Assembly: GCA_948567375.1 (NCBI GenBank)
Contig: OX419755.1
Coordinates: 34,415,001 to 34,479,000 of the forward strand
DNA length: 64,000 bases
Direction: 5' to 3'
Source: Lunularia cruciata
Lineage: Eukaryota > Streptophyta > Marchantiopsida > Lunulariales > Lunulariaceae
Below are positions 35,991-47,116 of this stretch, piece by piece. Below the pieces are notes generated by a model. The model worked only from the letters and a program-made list of their open reading frames with translations. It made no database searches and was not told where the DNA came from. Each line of letters starts with the position of its first letter. The first letter of the stretch is position 1. The translations under genes and the position numbers were made by a program.

Positions 35991-37448
35991 TAATGCCAAG
36001 CAATGAATGTGGTATCCAAAAGTGACAATGTGATAGACTCTAGAGGCTCATCCTCACACTACTCTCCTAGGGGTACAAAAGCTCCACTCCAAGCTTGTTG
36101 CATTAACTGATCTACATGCCACTATAATGCCTCCTTTGAGCTCCACAATAGAACATCCAAGGTGGATGGAATAATCCCACTTGTACTCCAAATCTAAGTG
36201 ATCTCTTCTGGTACTAGAGTATCCTCTACATGGGCATTCCTCTCCAATAAGTCACCAGGCCAAGCAATGGAACCACTAAAAGCCAAAATTGATGCTTATG
36301 CCATGGTCCTTAATCGTATTGAGCCAAGACTACCACTACTAAAGCGTATTAGTAGGCAACATACCCGTCTCTCACCCAACTGCCAACCTGGTCTATAAGA
36401 GGCTATCTCCTCCCAATAGTCAATACTAAAACCCATGGGTATAATATTGCTCCACCAATTAGCACATCATATGACTCAACTACAGTTGAAATGGCATGAG
36501 CTCTCACCACATAGCTATCAATTGGATGACCTAGTTGAATCTGGACAACAAGCTCTCCACATGTGATGTGTTATGTAGAACCACCCTAGAGATATTTAGA
36601 TCTGAAATGGATGCCTCTCTACATTGGTCTTTCATAACTCTAGACCAACAACTATAGCCTTCCCCAACATAAGATGCTATGCACCAAAGTCTAGTAAGAC
36701 CCTCTATGGTGTATAAACCTTCCCTAAAGGTCCCACCAAAAAAAAATCCCCTCTACTTATCCAATAGGACAACTCCAAGTGTAAACTGTGCTTGCTCAAA
36801 GGCTGGTCTAGCTAGTAAATCCTCCAATCTAGCCATTGATGTTTGTCATAAACCACTAGTTGTTAAGTGGATCCCAATCTCCTCAACCAATTTAGCTCCA
36901 TTATCAACAACCTCTGCTCTAGAAGCATGAACCACATCATCCCTATTGTCACAAAGCATGGCAGCCCATAGGAACTTTAAAAATAGGTCAACTCCAAATA
37001 TAAACATATCATTGGTTGAGAATAAAGGAAAGCATATAATCAATTGAGCCACTCCCAATATCAAGCTAGACTCAATCAGTGTAGTAGTAGGTGGTTGACT
37101 AATAGTAGTCTATCGTGCAACCCATCACCACCTACCACACCTACACTAGGACATCTATGAGCTATGGATGTTGTTTCTAGTGCCTTAGAGAGGGTAAAAG
37201 AAACTTGGTGAAGTTTGACCTATCTACCGACCTCTCCTCTCTATAGGTACAACTCCATTGATGCTCTTCTAGGCTCTAGAGCATGTATTGCACTCCTAGT
37301 CATTATGGTAGAGGCATCTACTCGTGTTGTCTACACATGAAGTCTAAGACATCTTTATCACTAGCATAAGAGGTGGAAGTCTCAACATACAAAAATGATC
37401 TCCTCTAAGCTATGGCCTATACCACCCATTTGTGCATGTGTGTGGTAT
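35991..37448 (-). pseudogene. Element D gag end and protease region
   Basis: Minus-strand remnant of an older gypsy element, distinct from families A and H. A protease-like motif LLDFGAHHLMLGKA lies near 36640-36720, with SYDVLIGGA about 70 codons later (near 36460). Upstream is low-complexity gag tail. Many stops occur. No RT is visible before the sequence gives way to the element C fragment at 35990. Confidence 0.6.
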
Positions 37449-38047
37449 TGTGATATTTAGCTTGGTATTACAAGTACTTGAGAGATATTATTTATATAGA
37501 GATAAAGGATGGTTCTACATTAGTCATGATTAGCTAGAGTTAGTCATAGCTAAGATAGAGGGGACCTTACTTTAGAGGAGATGGAAAAGATGAGCACCAC
37601 TATTTTGGATTCTAGTGTGTTGACTTGGTATTATTCCTAGGTGTTTGGCTTTGAGGAAAGAGTTGAGAACTCTTAGGCCCGCAAGCCTTTTTGTTTTGGA
37701 TTCTTCTATAGTCCAAGGATAACCCATGTGAAGGAATCCTTGACTTAGTGGTTGGGTCAAGATAAGATCACATGATAGTGGAATATGCGCATGTGAATAG
37801 ATATTCCTTTTTACTTTTTGACTTTACTTGACTTTTAGCCTAATTACTTGAGTTACTCCAATAATTAGTAACTTTGGTGCGTAACTATTTCACAAGTATA
37901 TAAACAAGGGGTGAGGAAGCACTCATCATCCTTTTATTTGCAAATATCTCTCTCTCATTGAGTTCTCTAGTGAGCAATATCTTGAGTCTTGGAGTGTTAG
38001 CCTTGGAGGAGTATGATGGAGTTGGGGTTCCTTGCCTTCTTAGTCCA
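37449..38047 (+). repeat. Solo LTR in element D, about 599 bp
   Basis: It starts TGTGATATTTAGC and ends TTAGTCCA, with a TATA box (TATATAAAC near 37897) and a downstream CT-rich stretch. Flanks TGGTAT (37443-37448) and TGGTGT (38048-38053) differ by one transition, consistent with a 5-6 bp target duplication. D sequence continues on both sides. No second copy occurs in the window. Confidence 0.6.
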
Positions 38048-38053
38048 TGGTGT

Positions 38054-38301
38054 GCAACCATAATAGCCTTTAGAGGTTCATCTTGAGTGAGAAACAGGCC
38101 GGCTCACAGGCCATACTAGCCAATCTCTACTCTAATTGCTTGATCTAAGTAGCCATGGTTGTATCAAAAGTAAAGGTAGGTACTACACTCCTACTAGGTG
38201 TGGATCCTCTACCACCACCTCTACCACCTCATCCTCCATGACTAGGAGCTCCTCTACCACTTGCCATAGCAATGCGACCACTTTGTAACTCTGAGCATAG
38301 G
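38054..38301 (-). pseudogene. Element D gag segment left of B
   Basis: Gly- and Val-rich gag tail read on the minus strand, continuing the zinc-knuckle region found at 50872 onward. The last five bases (ATAGG) form the left target duplication of element B. Confidence 0.6.
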
Positions 38302-38688
38302 TGAAATACTCTGAGGACAAGAGAAGAGAGAAAATACAGATTTCATACTCAATCATCCGATGCCCCAAAGGAGCACCTTCTCTTTATTATATAGACAAAG
38401 AGGATCTCCTCCATGAAAGCTCCACCATAAGATTAGGCACATAGATAGGTGACATATCAGCAAGCTCCACCCATGGGTTACTTACTTGGATGGGTGACAT
38501 GTCGGTCTTGGTCCTATCTGGTTGGTCAAACAAGCTTTGACCGGAGGGAATCTTCTAGGGTATCTTCTTGTAGGAATCTCATAATCACGTGGGTGAGGTA
38601 CTGTTGGAAAGCTCTCAATGAGACAAAGTAGGGGGGAGGAAGGCTAACCTTTCCTTTGCTAGGAGGGGATGTGGTGCCTACATTTTTT
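38302..38688 (-). repeat. Element B 3' LTR, distal part
   Basis: This matches the right half of the A LTR (TATA region, CACCTTCTCTTTATTATATAG on the plus strand) and ends TATTTCA. It is separated from the proximal part (42458-42819) by element C. Added together the two parts make about 749 bp, agreeing with the 742-bp 5' LTR. Confidence 0.88.
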
Positions 38689-41600
38689 TGTTTTTTTCAA
38701 AATAAAAGAGAAGAACGGTATAGAGAAGGTGGAGTGCGCCTGTATGGCCGAAGAAGGCAAAGAACAGAGTCTTTGGGATGAAACCCGAAGTAAAGTGACT
38801 TTGGGTCATAAGGCAAAGTACTCGGAAATGCCCTGTCAGCATACAACCCAAAGTAAATTGTCTTCGTATCGGGGGGAGCTCAACCGGAGGCGAAGACAGT
38901 CTAACAACCTTTTGTCGAGGCGAGAAATTCAAGAAGGGACCGTTCAAAAACCGGCGGCCTATACGCGCAAAGGTTGATTGACAGTGATAGGTGCATGCAA
39001 GAGGTGTGATTCCTTGATAGAAACTCAAAGTGATGAAAGACAAAGAAGTGCAACTCTATAAAATCGAACTTGCAATAACAAAATGTCAAGTAATTTTCCT
39101 TTGCCATTGAGAAGTCATCTTGCAAGTGATCGTGGGAAGGGAAATAGAGTTGGAATCGTGTTAGTGCGCAAGAGAGAAGTCGCGAGAATGAAATCGAGAG
39201 AGAGTGAGAAGGCAAGAGAGATGGGAGGAGGAAAGAAAAACTCTGAATTCGCAATGAGAAATCATGCAATTCGGAGGTTAGATGTAATAGCAAGGATCAA
39301 AGTCTTGAGCCAACTTCGGATCACGTTTCTGGCATGGAACTGGAATGTAAGCTTTCCAAGATTCATGACAAAAATCATCAAGAGCAAGTATCTCGATGGA
39401 CCCAAGGAAGAAGGGAAGAGAGGAAATCTAGCTTGCTGGATAGAGTCGGATTGGAGACTTGTCCTTAGGAAGGAAGTAGGCTCGGAGTAGGGAGCCACGT
39501 TCTTGGGGAAGGGAGAGATAGCTCAAGAGACCCAGGAGGTGAGAGATGCCTTCTCATCAAAGAGGACAAAGAACGGGTATAAGGTTGAGAGCTACAAAGA
39601 CCCTGTGAAGAGAGGGATCGTGAGTGCACTAATGGCTATCCTAAAGCCGGAGCGAACCACTTATGTGATGAAACACCAAGCGGTGTTCTTTCACAAGCTT
39701 TTTGCAGGAGAACCAATCAATTGGGTGCGGTGTTTTCATGGGAGAACGAGGCAGATGGTGTGGAATTTGCGGGATAAGTCGCCTCCACACTATATCGTGC
39801 CATTTGTAGCACACTTCTACCTTGGGCTCAACTTGCTGAACTCGGTGGAGCGGACTCGGATGGTGTCGCACTTCCATCCTGATGTGCGAAAAGAAGTCGA
39901 CGTCAAGGAGCAGCAATACATCCTGCAGATCAAGAGCACTGACAACTACTATGCAAAGACGGGGAAGAATGTCGAAGTCGCAGTGAGTACCCCGACTACA
40001 AAGAAGAGGGGTCGGCAAGATGACACCGAAGACACAAAGAAACCTCGGAAGACGCGGAGAGGCAACCTGAGGCGAGGTAGGGTGGTAATTGAGTCGGAGG
40101 ACAAAGATGTAGAAGGAGATGCCGAGCTCAAAACTGAAGACTCGGAACACGAGGAGGAGCCTGAGCTAACGCTGCAAAGTGGAGATACAAGTAGTGATAG
40201 TGATGAAGGGAGAGAAATGACATTGGCACCAGCGGCTGAAGAATACAAAGAGGAAGTGCACATAGAGATGGAAGCCAAAGACAACACACAGTTGGAAGAC
40301 GAAGTAACTATGCCTGAAGAGAAGAAGATCATAGTACAGCGAGGAGTTCGCTCAAGACGTAAGGCAAAGTGTGATGTGGGGCCGAGTAAGGCAAAGGAAG
40401 AGGTAAGTGGAAGCTCAGGAAGTGAGGCTTTGATTATGATACGAAGACTGCAGCGAAGAAGGCGAGTATCAATTGGATAGGAAGTGTAAAGAGAAGTGGC
40501 CATACAAGAAGAAGTAACCCCGAGCAATGGAGTGGAGTACATGCCGGAGATCATGTGTCCATTGTTGGTGAAGATGGAGCACAAGAAGAAGGAAATGCAG
40601 TCAACATGTCCAGAGGTAAAGGCTGTATTGCAGGTATTGACCAGATTAGAAGAAGAAAACTCGGAGTTGAAGAAGAGTATAACCCAAGGCAAGGAAGAAA
40701 GGGAAGTACTGCGAGTAGAGGCAGTGGTGAGAAGTCAGGTAATTGAAGACCTGAAGAGAGAGGTCAGTTATCAAGAGGATCTTGTGAAGAAGAATGACAT
40801 AGCAAGGGAGAGACAAGTAGCGGAGTATGAAATCTTGAAGCAGTAGTTTGCTGATTCAAGAGTAGAAGTAATCCATGCTATGGCGAGAGTAGCTGCAAAG
40901 GATCAGGAGCTCGATAGGGTGATGGAGAGTGTCGAGGAGAAGAAGCAACTCTAGCAAAGAGAGTTGGCGGCACGATACAAAGAAGAAGATCAATTACGAG
41001 AGTTACTTCATAATCAGGAGGAGAAGGTTGTACAAAAGGAGAAGGAGACGGTGAAAGCCGAGTTCAAAGTAGAGTTGGCAATGTACAGGGAGGACTGGCT
41101 TGCAGATCGAGAGCAAGAGAGGAAGATGAGATTGAGCCATTGAAGGAGATTGTCCTCATGATGAATGCAATGTTGAGTACAGAGGCCAGCGTTCGGATTG
41201 AAGAAACAAGGTTGCACGAGTTGAAATTGTTGGTGCAGGAGACGAGGCAAAGATAGGCAAAAGATACAGATTTGAATGTGTTGTTGATAAGTCTCCGGAC
41301 TCGTGTAGACAAGAAGATCTTAGAAGTAGAAGATAATATTGCGCTTAGATTAGACTTAGTAAAAATAGAGATAGAAAAGCTTCGCAAGGATGTTAGAGCA
41401 AAACCTGAAGTAGATAACATAGGAGTACAAATGTCTTCGGAGTTACCATTGGAGACATTAGAAAAGAGTGGGTTGGGAAATAAGGAGTTAGATAGATTAC
41501 CCACTAGTGGAATTTCATATAAGGAAAGAGAATTGTTGGATCTGGTAGAAGAAGAAGAAAATACAAAACCCAAGGATAGAGTAGTAGGAAGTAAAGTTAC

Positions 41601-42457
41601 TTCGGGTTTGGGTTTGAAAGCCGAGGAAGAAGTAGACATCGGATCAGATTAGTAACAGTTTTGAGATATGAAGAGGCAGATATGAAGAGGTGCATTGTCA
41701 TTTCGGATCTGAAGGTTAGAAGAGTTGTTGTAGAACGGTATAGTTGTTAGAACTGTCGATTTGTTCACTATTTAAGAGTGACATTTGCAGAGAAATGTTG
41801 TTCAGTGCTCATAATTTCTAAGAATAGATAAAGCGAAGTGCTATGAAGTAGTGCTCGTTGCTTGAGCTTGATTCCGAGTATCAACTTTGTATTTGTGTTT
41901 GTGAGTGTGTGAAGAATTTCAAAGTGCAAGTCAGTGTGTTTGTTGGATGTTGGATTCCACAGCCTTGATCTTCATTCTGTGTGTTTGATCCTGAGTGAAG
42001 TGCAATCAAAGCAATGCCTTGACAGATCTTAGAGGAATTGTAGTGTTGGTAGTATTCTGCATTTGTGAGTGCAGTGCGAAGTTGATGTGAAGCAATTTTG
42101 ATCAAGGAAGTTGTGCCTTCAGTGGAGGGGTGGAACACAATTCTAAGGTGAAGTTGTTTTGTAGTGAAGTGCCATTTTTGGGAGAGCCTAAATCATCACA
42201 ATCAAGATTGTTTGGAAAGATTTGATGGAGTTGTGATTATGGAGTGTTAATTTGTGACAAGACTTCGAGTTTGTGCTTGTTACTCTCTTCTGGGTGTGGT
42301 TTCTACCTGAGAGATTAAAGACGCAACCAAGAAGAACTACATGTTACTGTTTGACTTTGTATTTGCACATTTCTGACTTGTATCTTTGTGGGAACGAACT
42401 TTACTTACCCAATTACCGCAAAAGTGATATTTGCCGGGTTGTCAAAGGGGAATTTTC
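38689..42457 (+). mobile_element. Element C, unclassified, inserted in B's 3' LTR
   Basis: About 3.77 kb of sequence splits B's LTR at ACATTTT, which is present at both edges and gives an apparent 7-bp duplication (T-runs blur the exact ends). No LTR pair, transposase or RT is recognisable, and clear terminal inverted repeats are absent. It carries one long coding region (39083-41652). A truncated inverted relative lies at 35399-35990, so it is a repeat family. GC content and codon use (GAAGAAG-rich) differ from the host elements. Confidence 0.75.
39083..41652 (+). pseudogene. Element C long ORF: basic/acidic and coiled-coil protein, unknown
   Basis: I do not recognise the family. One frame runs from ATG 39083 to about 41143, broken only by single stops at 39488, 40478, 40487, 40844, 40952 and about 41141. 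It then continues in another frame to the stop at 41652, giving about 850 codons. Layout: Lys/Arg-rich N-terminus; a globular part (about 39560-39870) with INWVRCFHGRTRQMVWNL and VPFVAHFYLGLNLL; a Lys/Arg patch KKRGRQDDTEDTKKPRKTRR that could be a nuclear signal; a long Glu/Asp-rich stretch; then heptad-type coiled coil (LTRLEEENSELKKS onward) and an acidic tail. The globular part loosely resembles plant transposon-associated domains, a low-confidence guess. Confidence 0.6.
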
Positions 42458-42819
42458 ACATTTTCGAGACCTAATTCATTAGTTTAGGCCTCTAAAATTG
42501 CCTTCAAAAATTTCAAGCATATTTTGGTTTCTACTCTATTAGTAGAAGTCACTTTTGGTGATATCTCTTTCTAATCTATTTAGTCCATCAAGTGTAACAT
42601 CCTTCCAGATGTTGCTTAACAAATTCTCACCTTTAAATCATATGTCTAGCTATTGGTTCTAAGGTTTTCAAGTCTATTTTGGTTTTTTCTCTTTTCATAG
42701 AAGTACTCTTTTGGTGATACTTCTATCTGATCTATTTAAACCATCATATATAACATCATTCCAGATGTTACCAAACCAAATTTCACATCTAGACCATATG
42801 GCTAGCTCTTGGTATTACA
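42458..42819 (-). repeat. Element B 3' LTR, proximal part
   Basis: On the minus strand it begins TGTAATACC and carries the duplicated U3 words GTATCACCAAAAG. It stops at the element C junction. Confidence 0.88.
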
Positions 42820-42832
42820 GACCTCTCTCCTT

Positions 42833-45800
42833 TTAAGACACAACGTCCTCATTGTGCAACTGTTGCTCAAACGCTTGCACCAACACCGGTGCATGTGTCA
42901 AATTAGTAATAGGCTCCCAGGTTGCTTGATAGAGAGATAACCTTTACATTGTACTAGATAGTCCACCCGCGGATGGCATTTTTGGAGAATATGCTCCACT
43001 TCATGTTTGTCCGTGGCATCAATGAGTGTCAAACCATGTTAAATGTCTTATGTGGAATGACATTGGCCTAATAGGGGAGCATATCTATATAGTAAGGAAA
43101 CATGGAACATTGGATGGATCTCCATGTGTGGTGGTAGCTTGAGGTGATAAGCCACAATGATGACTCGATGAAGAATCAAGAAAGGCCCAATAAAATGAGG
43201 TCTGAGCTTACAAGCTCCAACTAATGTGAGGTTGGTTGTTGATAGCCACACTTGATCCCCAACATTAAACTCCATGTGCCTATGGTGTGCATCAGCATAC
43301 TGCTTCTGTTGATTTTGTGCAAACTATAATCTGTGTTTGGCGCTTTCCACACCTTGTTGGATTCTAGAAACAAATGTGTTGACTGTGTTGACCTTAGTAG
43401 CCTCCGGATGGATCTTCATCAAGCTAGAAGGTGTGAAGGGATGCTCACTATACATGAGGAAGAACAGAGTGACCTAGGTGGATGCATTCACTGAATTGTT
43501 GGAAGTGAATTCCACCAACGGGAGTAGGGTGTCTACCTCTCTTGCTCTTCTAAGGTGAAGCCATGTAACATGTTTTCAATAGTACAATTAGCCTGCTCTG
43601 TTTGTCCATATTTTTGTGGGTAGTAAGTTGTGGACATGGCCAACTTGGTTTTGAAGAAACCAAAGAGTGTTTGCCAAAACAAACTAGTGAATTGAGTGCC
43701 TCTATCGGTGATGAGTACTTGAGACAAGCCATGGTGAGAGAAGACTGCATCTAAGTATAATTGAGCTAGTTGTGGAGCAGTCATATCCTTGGTGGTAGGG
43801 CATACATGAATTTTTTTGCTGAGCCGATCCACAAAGACCATGATGGAGTCAAACCCTAAGGTGGTCTTGGGTAATTCACAAATGAGATCCATACTCACAT
43901 GTTCCCAATGTTAGACAAGAGTGGGGAGAGGTTGAAGGAGCCCTTCAAGAGCTTGATTAGAAGCTTTGTTTTGTTGACAAAGTTGGTAGCTACACATGTA
44001 GTCCATCACATCATTGCTCATCTTGGGCCAATAGTAATGGCGTCAGACTACATCCAAGGTCTTGTCCACTCCGACATGACCTGCAATGGCCAAATCATGA
44101 CATTCCGCTACAATGGCAGTGCGTAATTTTGGGACATTTGGGATCCATAATCTGCCATCACAAAAGGTGAGTCCTTGGGTGTTGATGATGCTTTTGGATG
44201 ATTGCGCTTCTACAATCTATAGATCAATTTTTGTAGCAGCCAGAATCTCAAGCTAGAATTTAGGTTAATATTAACCTCTACAACCAAGTTGTTTGCCATT
44301 GGCATGTAGGTGAATGCATTTGCAAGTTGCTTCTTACCTTACACGTAGGTGATTGTCATGTTGAAGTGTTGTTGCCACTCTGCCCACCCAATCTGGCAAT
44401 GAGATAGATCCTTCTGCGTCTTGAGGTAGACTAGAGGTTTATGGTATGTCTCTACTACAAATGCCTTCTTGCCCAAATAGTGCTTCCAATGCTTGGTTGC
44501 AAGAACGATAGCTAGCTCTTCTCATTCTATGGTGTGGTAGTTGCGCTCTACTAGTAACAACTTTTGAGAGAAATATGCAATTGGATGTCATCTGTCATGC
44601 CACTCTTGTTGTAGGATTGCTCTTATTGCTATGCTTGATGCATCTGTAGCCAACTTGATTGGACGTTTTGGGTCATACTACTTCAAGATTGGTGCATGTA
44701 GCAAGGCGGCTTTCAATTCTAGAAAGGCCAACTCTTGTGCGGTTCCCCATGTCCACTTCTTCCCCTTGCCAAGTAGTGCCGTTAAAGGCTGTGCAACCTT
44801 GGAGAAGTCCTTGAAAAATCTACAATAGAATCCCGTCAACCCCAAGAAACTCTTGAGTTGAGTTTGATCTTTTGAGGCACTCCATTTTTGAATGACCTCA
44901 ATCTTATCCGTCAATTCTTGAATGCCCTCTGCACTTACTCTATGCCCCAAGTAGTCTACTTGAGCCTTGCCAAACTTGCACTTTGAGATTTTGGCATACA
45001 ATCAATTTTGTCTTAGAATCTAGAGGACTTCTTGTAGATGTTGTTTGTGTTCTGTCATTGTGCTACTGTATACTAAGATGCGGTCCAAGAAGACAATAAC
45101 AGACTTATCCAAGTATGGACAAAATATGTCATTCATTAGACTCATGAAAGTGGCAGGTGCATTGGTGAGGCCAAAAGGCATCACAAGATACTTGAAGTGG
45201 CCATACTTGGTTCAAAAGGCAATTTTGTACACAACCTCTTAGGCAATTTGGATTTGATTGTAACCGCTCCGCAAGTCCAATTTGGTGAAGTATCTTGCTC
45301 CATGGAGTTGATCAAATAGGTCATCCATGCAAGGTAAGGGGTATTTGTTCTTCACTATTTGCTGATTGAGACCCCGATAGTCAATGCACATGTGCATTGT
45401 ACCATCCTTCAAGACAGGAGCCCCATATGGTGATACGCTAGGTTGGATGAACCCTTTCTGTAGCATCTCCTCAGTTTGAGTCTAACACTCCTCCAACTCA
45501 TGAGGTGATAGACAATATGGGGCCTTACAAGGAGGTGTCTTCCCCGTGAGTGTCTTAATTTCATGATCTACTCTCCTTTTTGGTGGTAATCTTGAGGGTA
45601 GATCATCGAGAAAGACATCTTGAAACTCATCCACCACATCTTTCAGTTTCTTAGGAATTCGTCCATCAAGTTGTGCACTCTTGACTTCTCTTATTAGACA
45701 CAAGAAACATCTATTGGTCTTACAGACAATTACCGTCCCTATGACATACAGAGGCAGTTCTTGCCTATGTGATTTTTCTTTAACCCCAACGATTGACCAT

Positions 45801-46240
45801 TGGTAGGTTCTCAATACTTTCTTCCTCCAATCTACCATAGGATTGTAATGCTCCATCCATGACATGCATAAGATTACATCATAACAAGCTAATTGTATCA
45901 CTCGCCACCCAATTACTTCATGATATTCTCCTACAAAGAGTGTTACCCATCTAGGTAATGATTCAATCCTCTTTGTTTGCTTGTTAGGTAACTCTACTTC
46001 TTCACTCTCATCTCCTCTAAATCCATTCCCAATCTTATTGCAATAGAGCAACACAAGAAATTCTCTGTTGCTCCTTGATCTATTAATACTCTCACTTGAT
46101 TGCCTTCTAGTACTCCATTCACAACAATCAATTGTGAGGTTACCTTTTGGGACCTTTGCTCGTTTGTCTTCTTCCTTCCCTTGCTTCTCTGCTTCCTTAT
46201 TGAGCCAATAAGACCGCAAGGTACATTTACTGGCAATCTT
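42833..46240 (-). pseudogene. Element B pol polyprotein, broken
   Basis: Same domains as element A pol on the minus strand: protease (active site DQGA near 46075), RT (about 45500-45000), RNase H, integrase (about 44200-43400, with TDRGTQF) and chromodomain remnant (about 43030-42880). The stop TAA at 42833-42835 matches A. It has a net one-base deletion after the protease (GMDLEE), a 12-base deletion in RT where A has FVKK (near 45410), and other lesions, but keeps several sense codons that are stops in A. It shares the integrase TAG with A. Confidence 0.88.
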
Positions 46241-47112
46241 TGTTTTCCAAAGTGATCTCTACCTCTTCTTCTTTAGTGCGCCTCTCCATGTTGTTCAAAG
46301 ATTGCTTGTATGAAGGCCAAGGGGCTCTAGGGAAACAAGCGTGACAGTTGGTAGATATGTGCTCAATACGGCCACAATTGTAACAACAACATTGTTCTCC
46401 TTGAGTTCCCTCTCCTCATGGGATTTCATCTCTTCATTCTTCTAGCTATCCACGCTCTCCTTGAAGCAATCGTGCTCCTCAATCTCAAAATCAAAAGTTG
46501 GCTAATTCCATTGGTACTGGTCCACCCATGTGTGACATTTCTGCTCGATAATCTTGAGGTGGAACTACTCCTTCACTTCCATCCAATGCTCTTGCTATTC
46601 TTTGCGCACAAGCAATGGCTTCAAATACCGTGTGAGGATTTTGCACCATGACTTCTTGGCAAATCTGCTCCTTCAATCCTTATTTGAAATTGTTGAGAGC
46701 CTCTGTTGGACTCATGTTGGTTATTGCGACTTGTAGATCCATAAATGCCTCCACGTACTCTTGTATACCATTTTTTGGTCTCAATTGGACCATCTGCATG
46801 GAATCCACCGATTGGAAATTCTTCAACAATCCTTCTTGCATTGCTGTCTACGAGACCTCCTTTCTCTTGGCCAACATGGATCATTCCCAAGTATTGTACC
46901 ATGTGAGGGCTTTATTGGTCAAGTACCCACATGCAAACACACCTGCAACATGCTCCGTGATCTCTGTTGAGAACAATCAAAAATATTGATTCATTCTCAA
47001 GATCCAGTTTTCCACTACTCTCATCATATGCTACCCCTTGTATGGCTCAATATTGCAGGTCTTCTTCATCCGGAGTAGCAATGTGGCTCCATCGTTGATA
47101 GGGTTTGTAGGC
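46227..47112 (-). pseudogene. Element B gag, C-terminal part
   Basis: Gag core and zinc-knuckle region aligned to A gag, ending TAA at 46227-46229 with pol overlapping in the -1 frame as in A. It is separated from its N-terminal part by unit E. Confidence 0.8.
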
Positions 47113-47116
47113 ACGG

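Noticed and set aside
26059-38301. H and D as parts of one minus-strand element
   Set aside because: Their LTRs, zinc knuckles and protease motifs belong to different families; H matches X, D does not.
38689-42457. Element C as an LTR retrotransposon
   Set aside because: No direct repeat between its two ends and no gag, pol, primer site or polypurine tract found.
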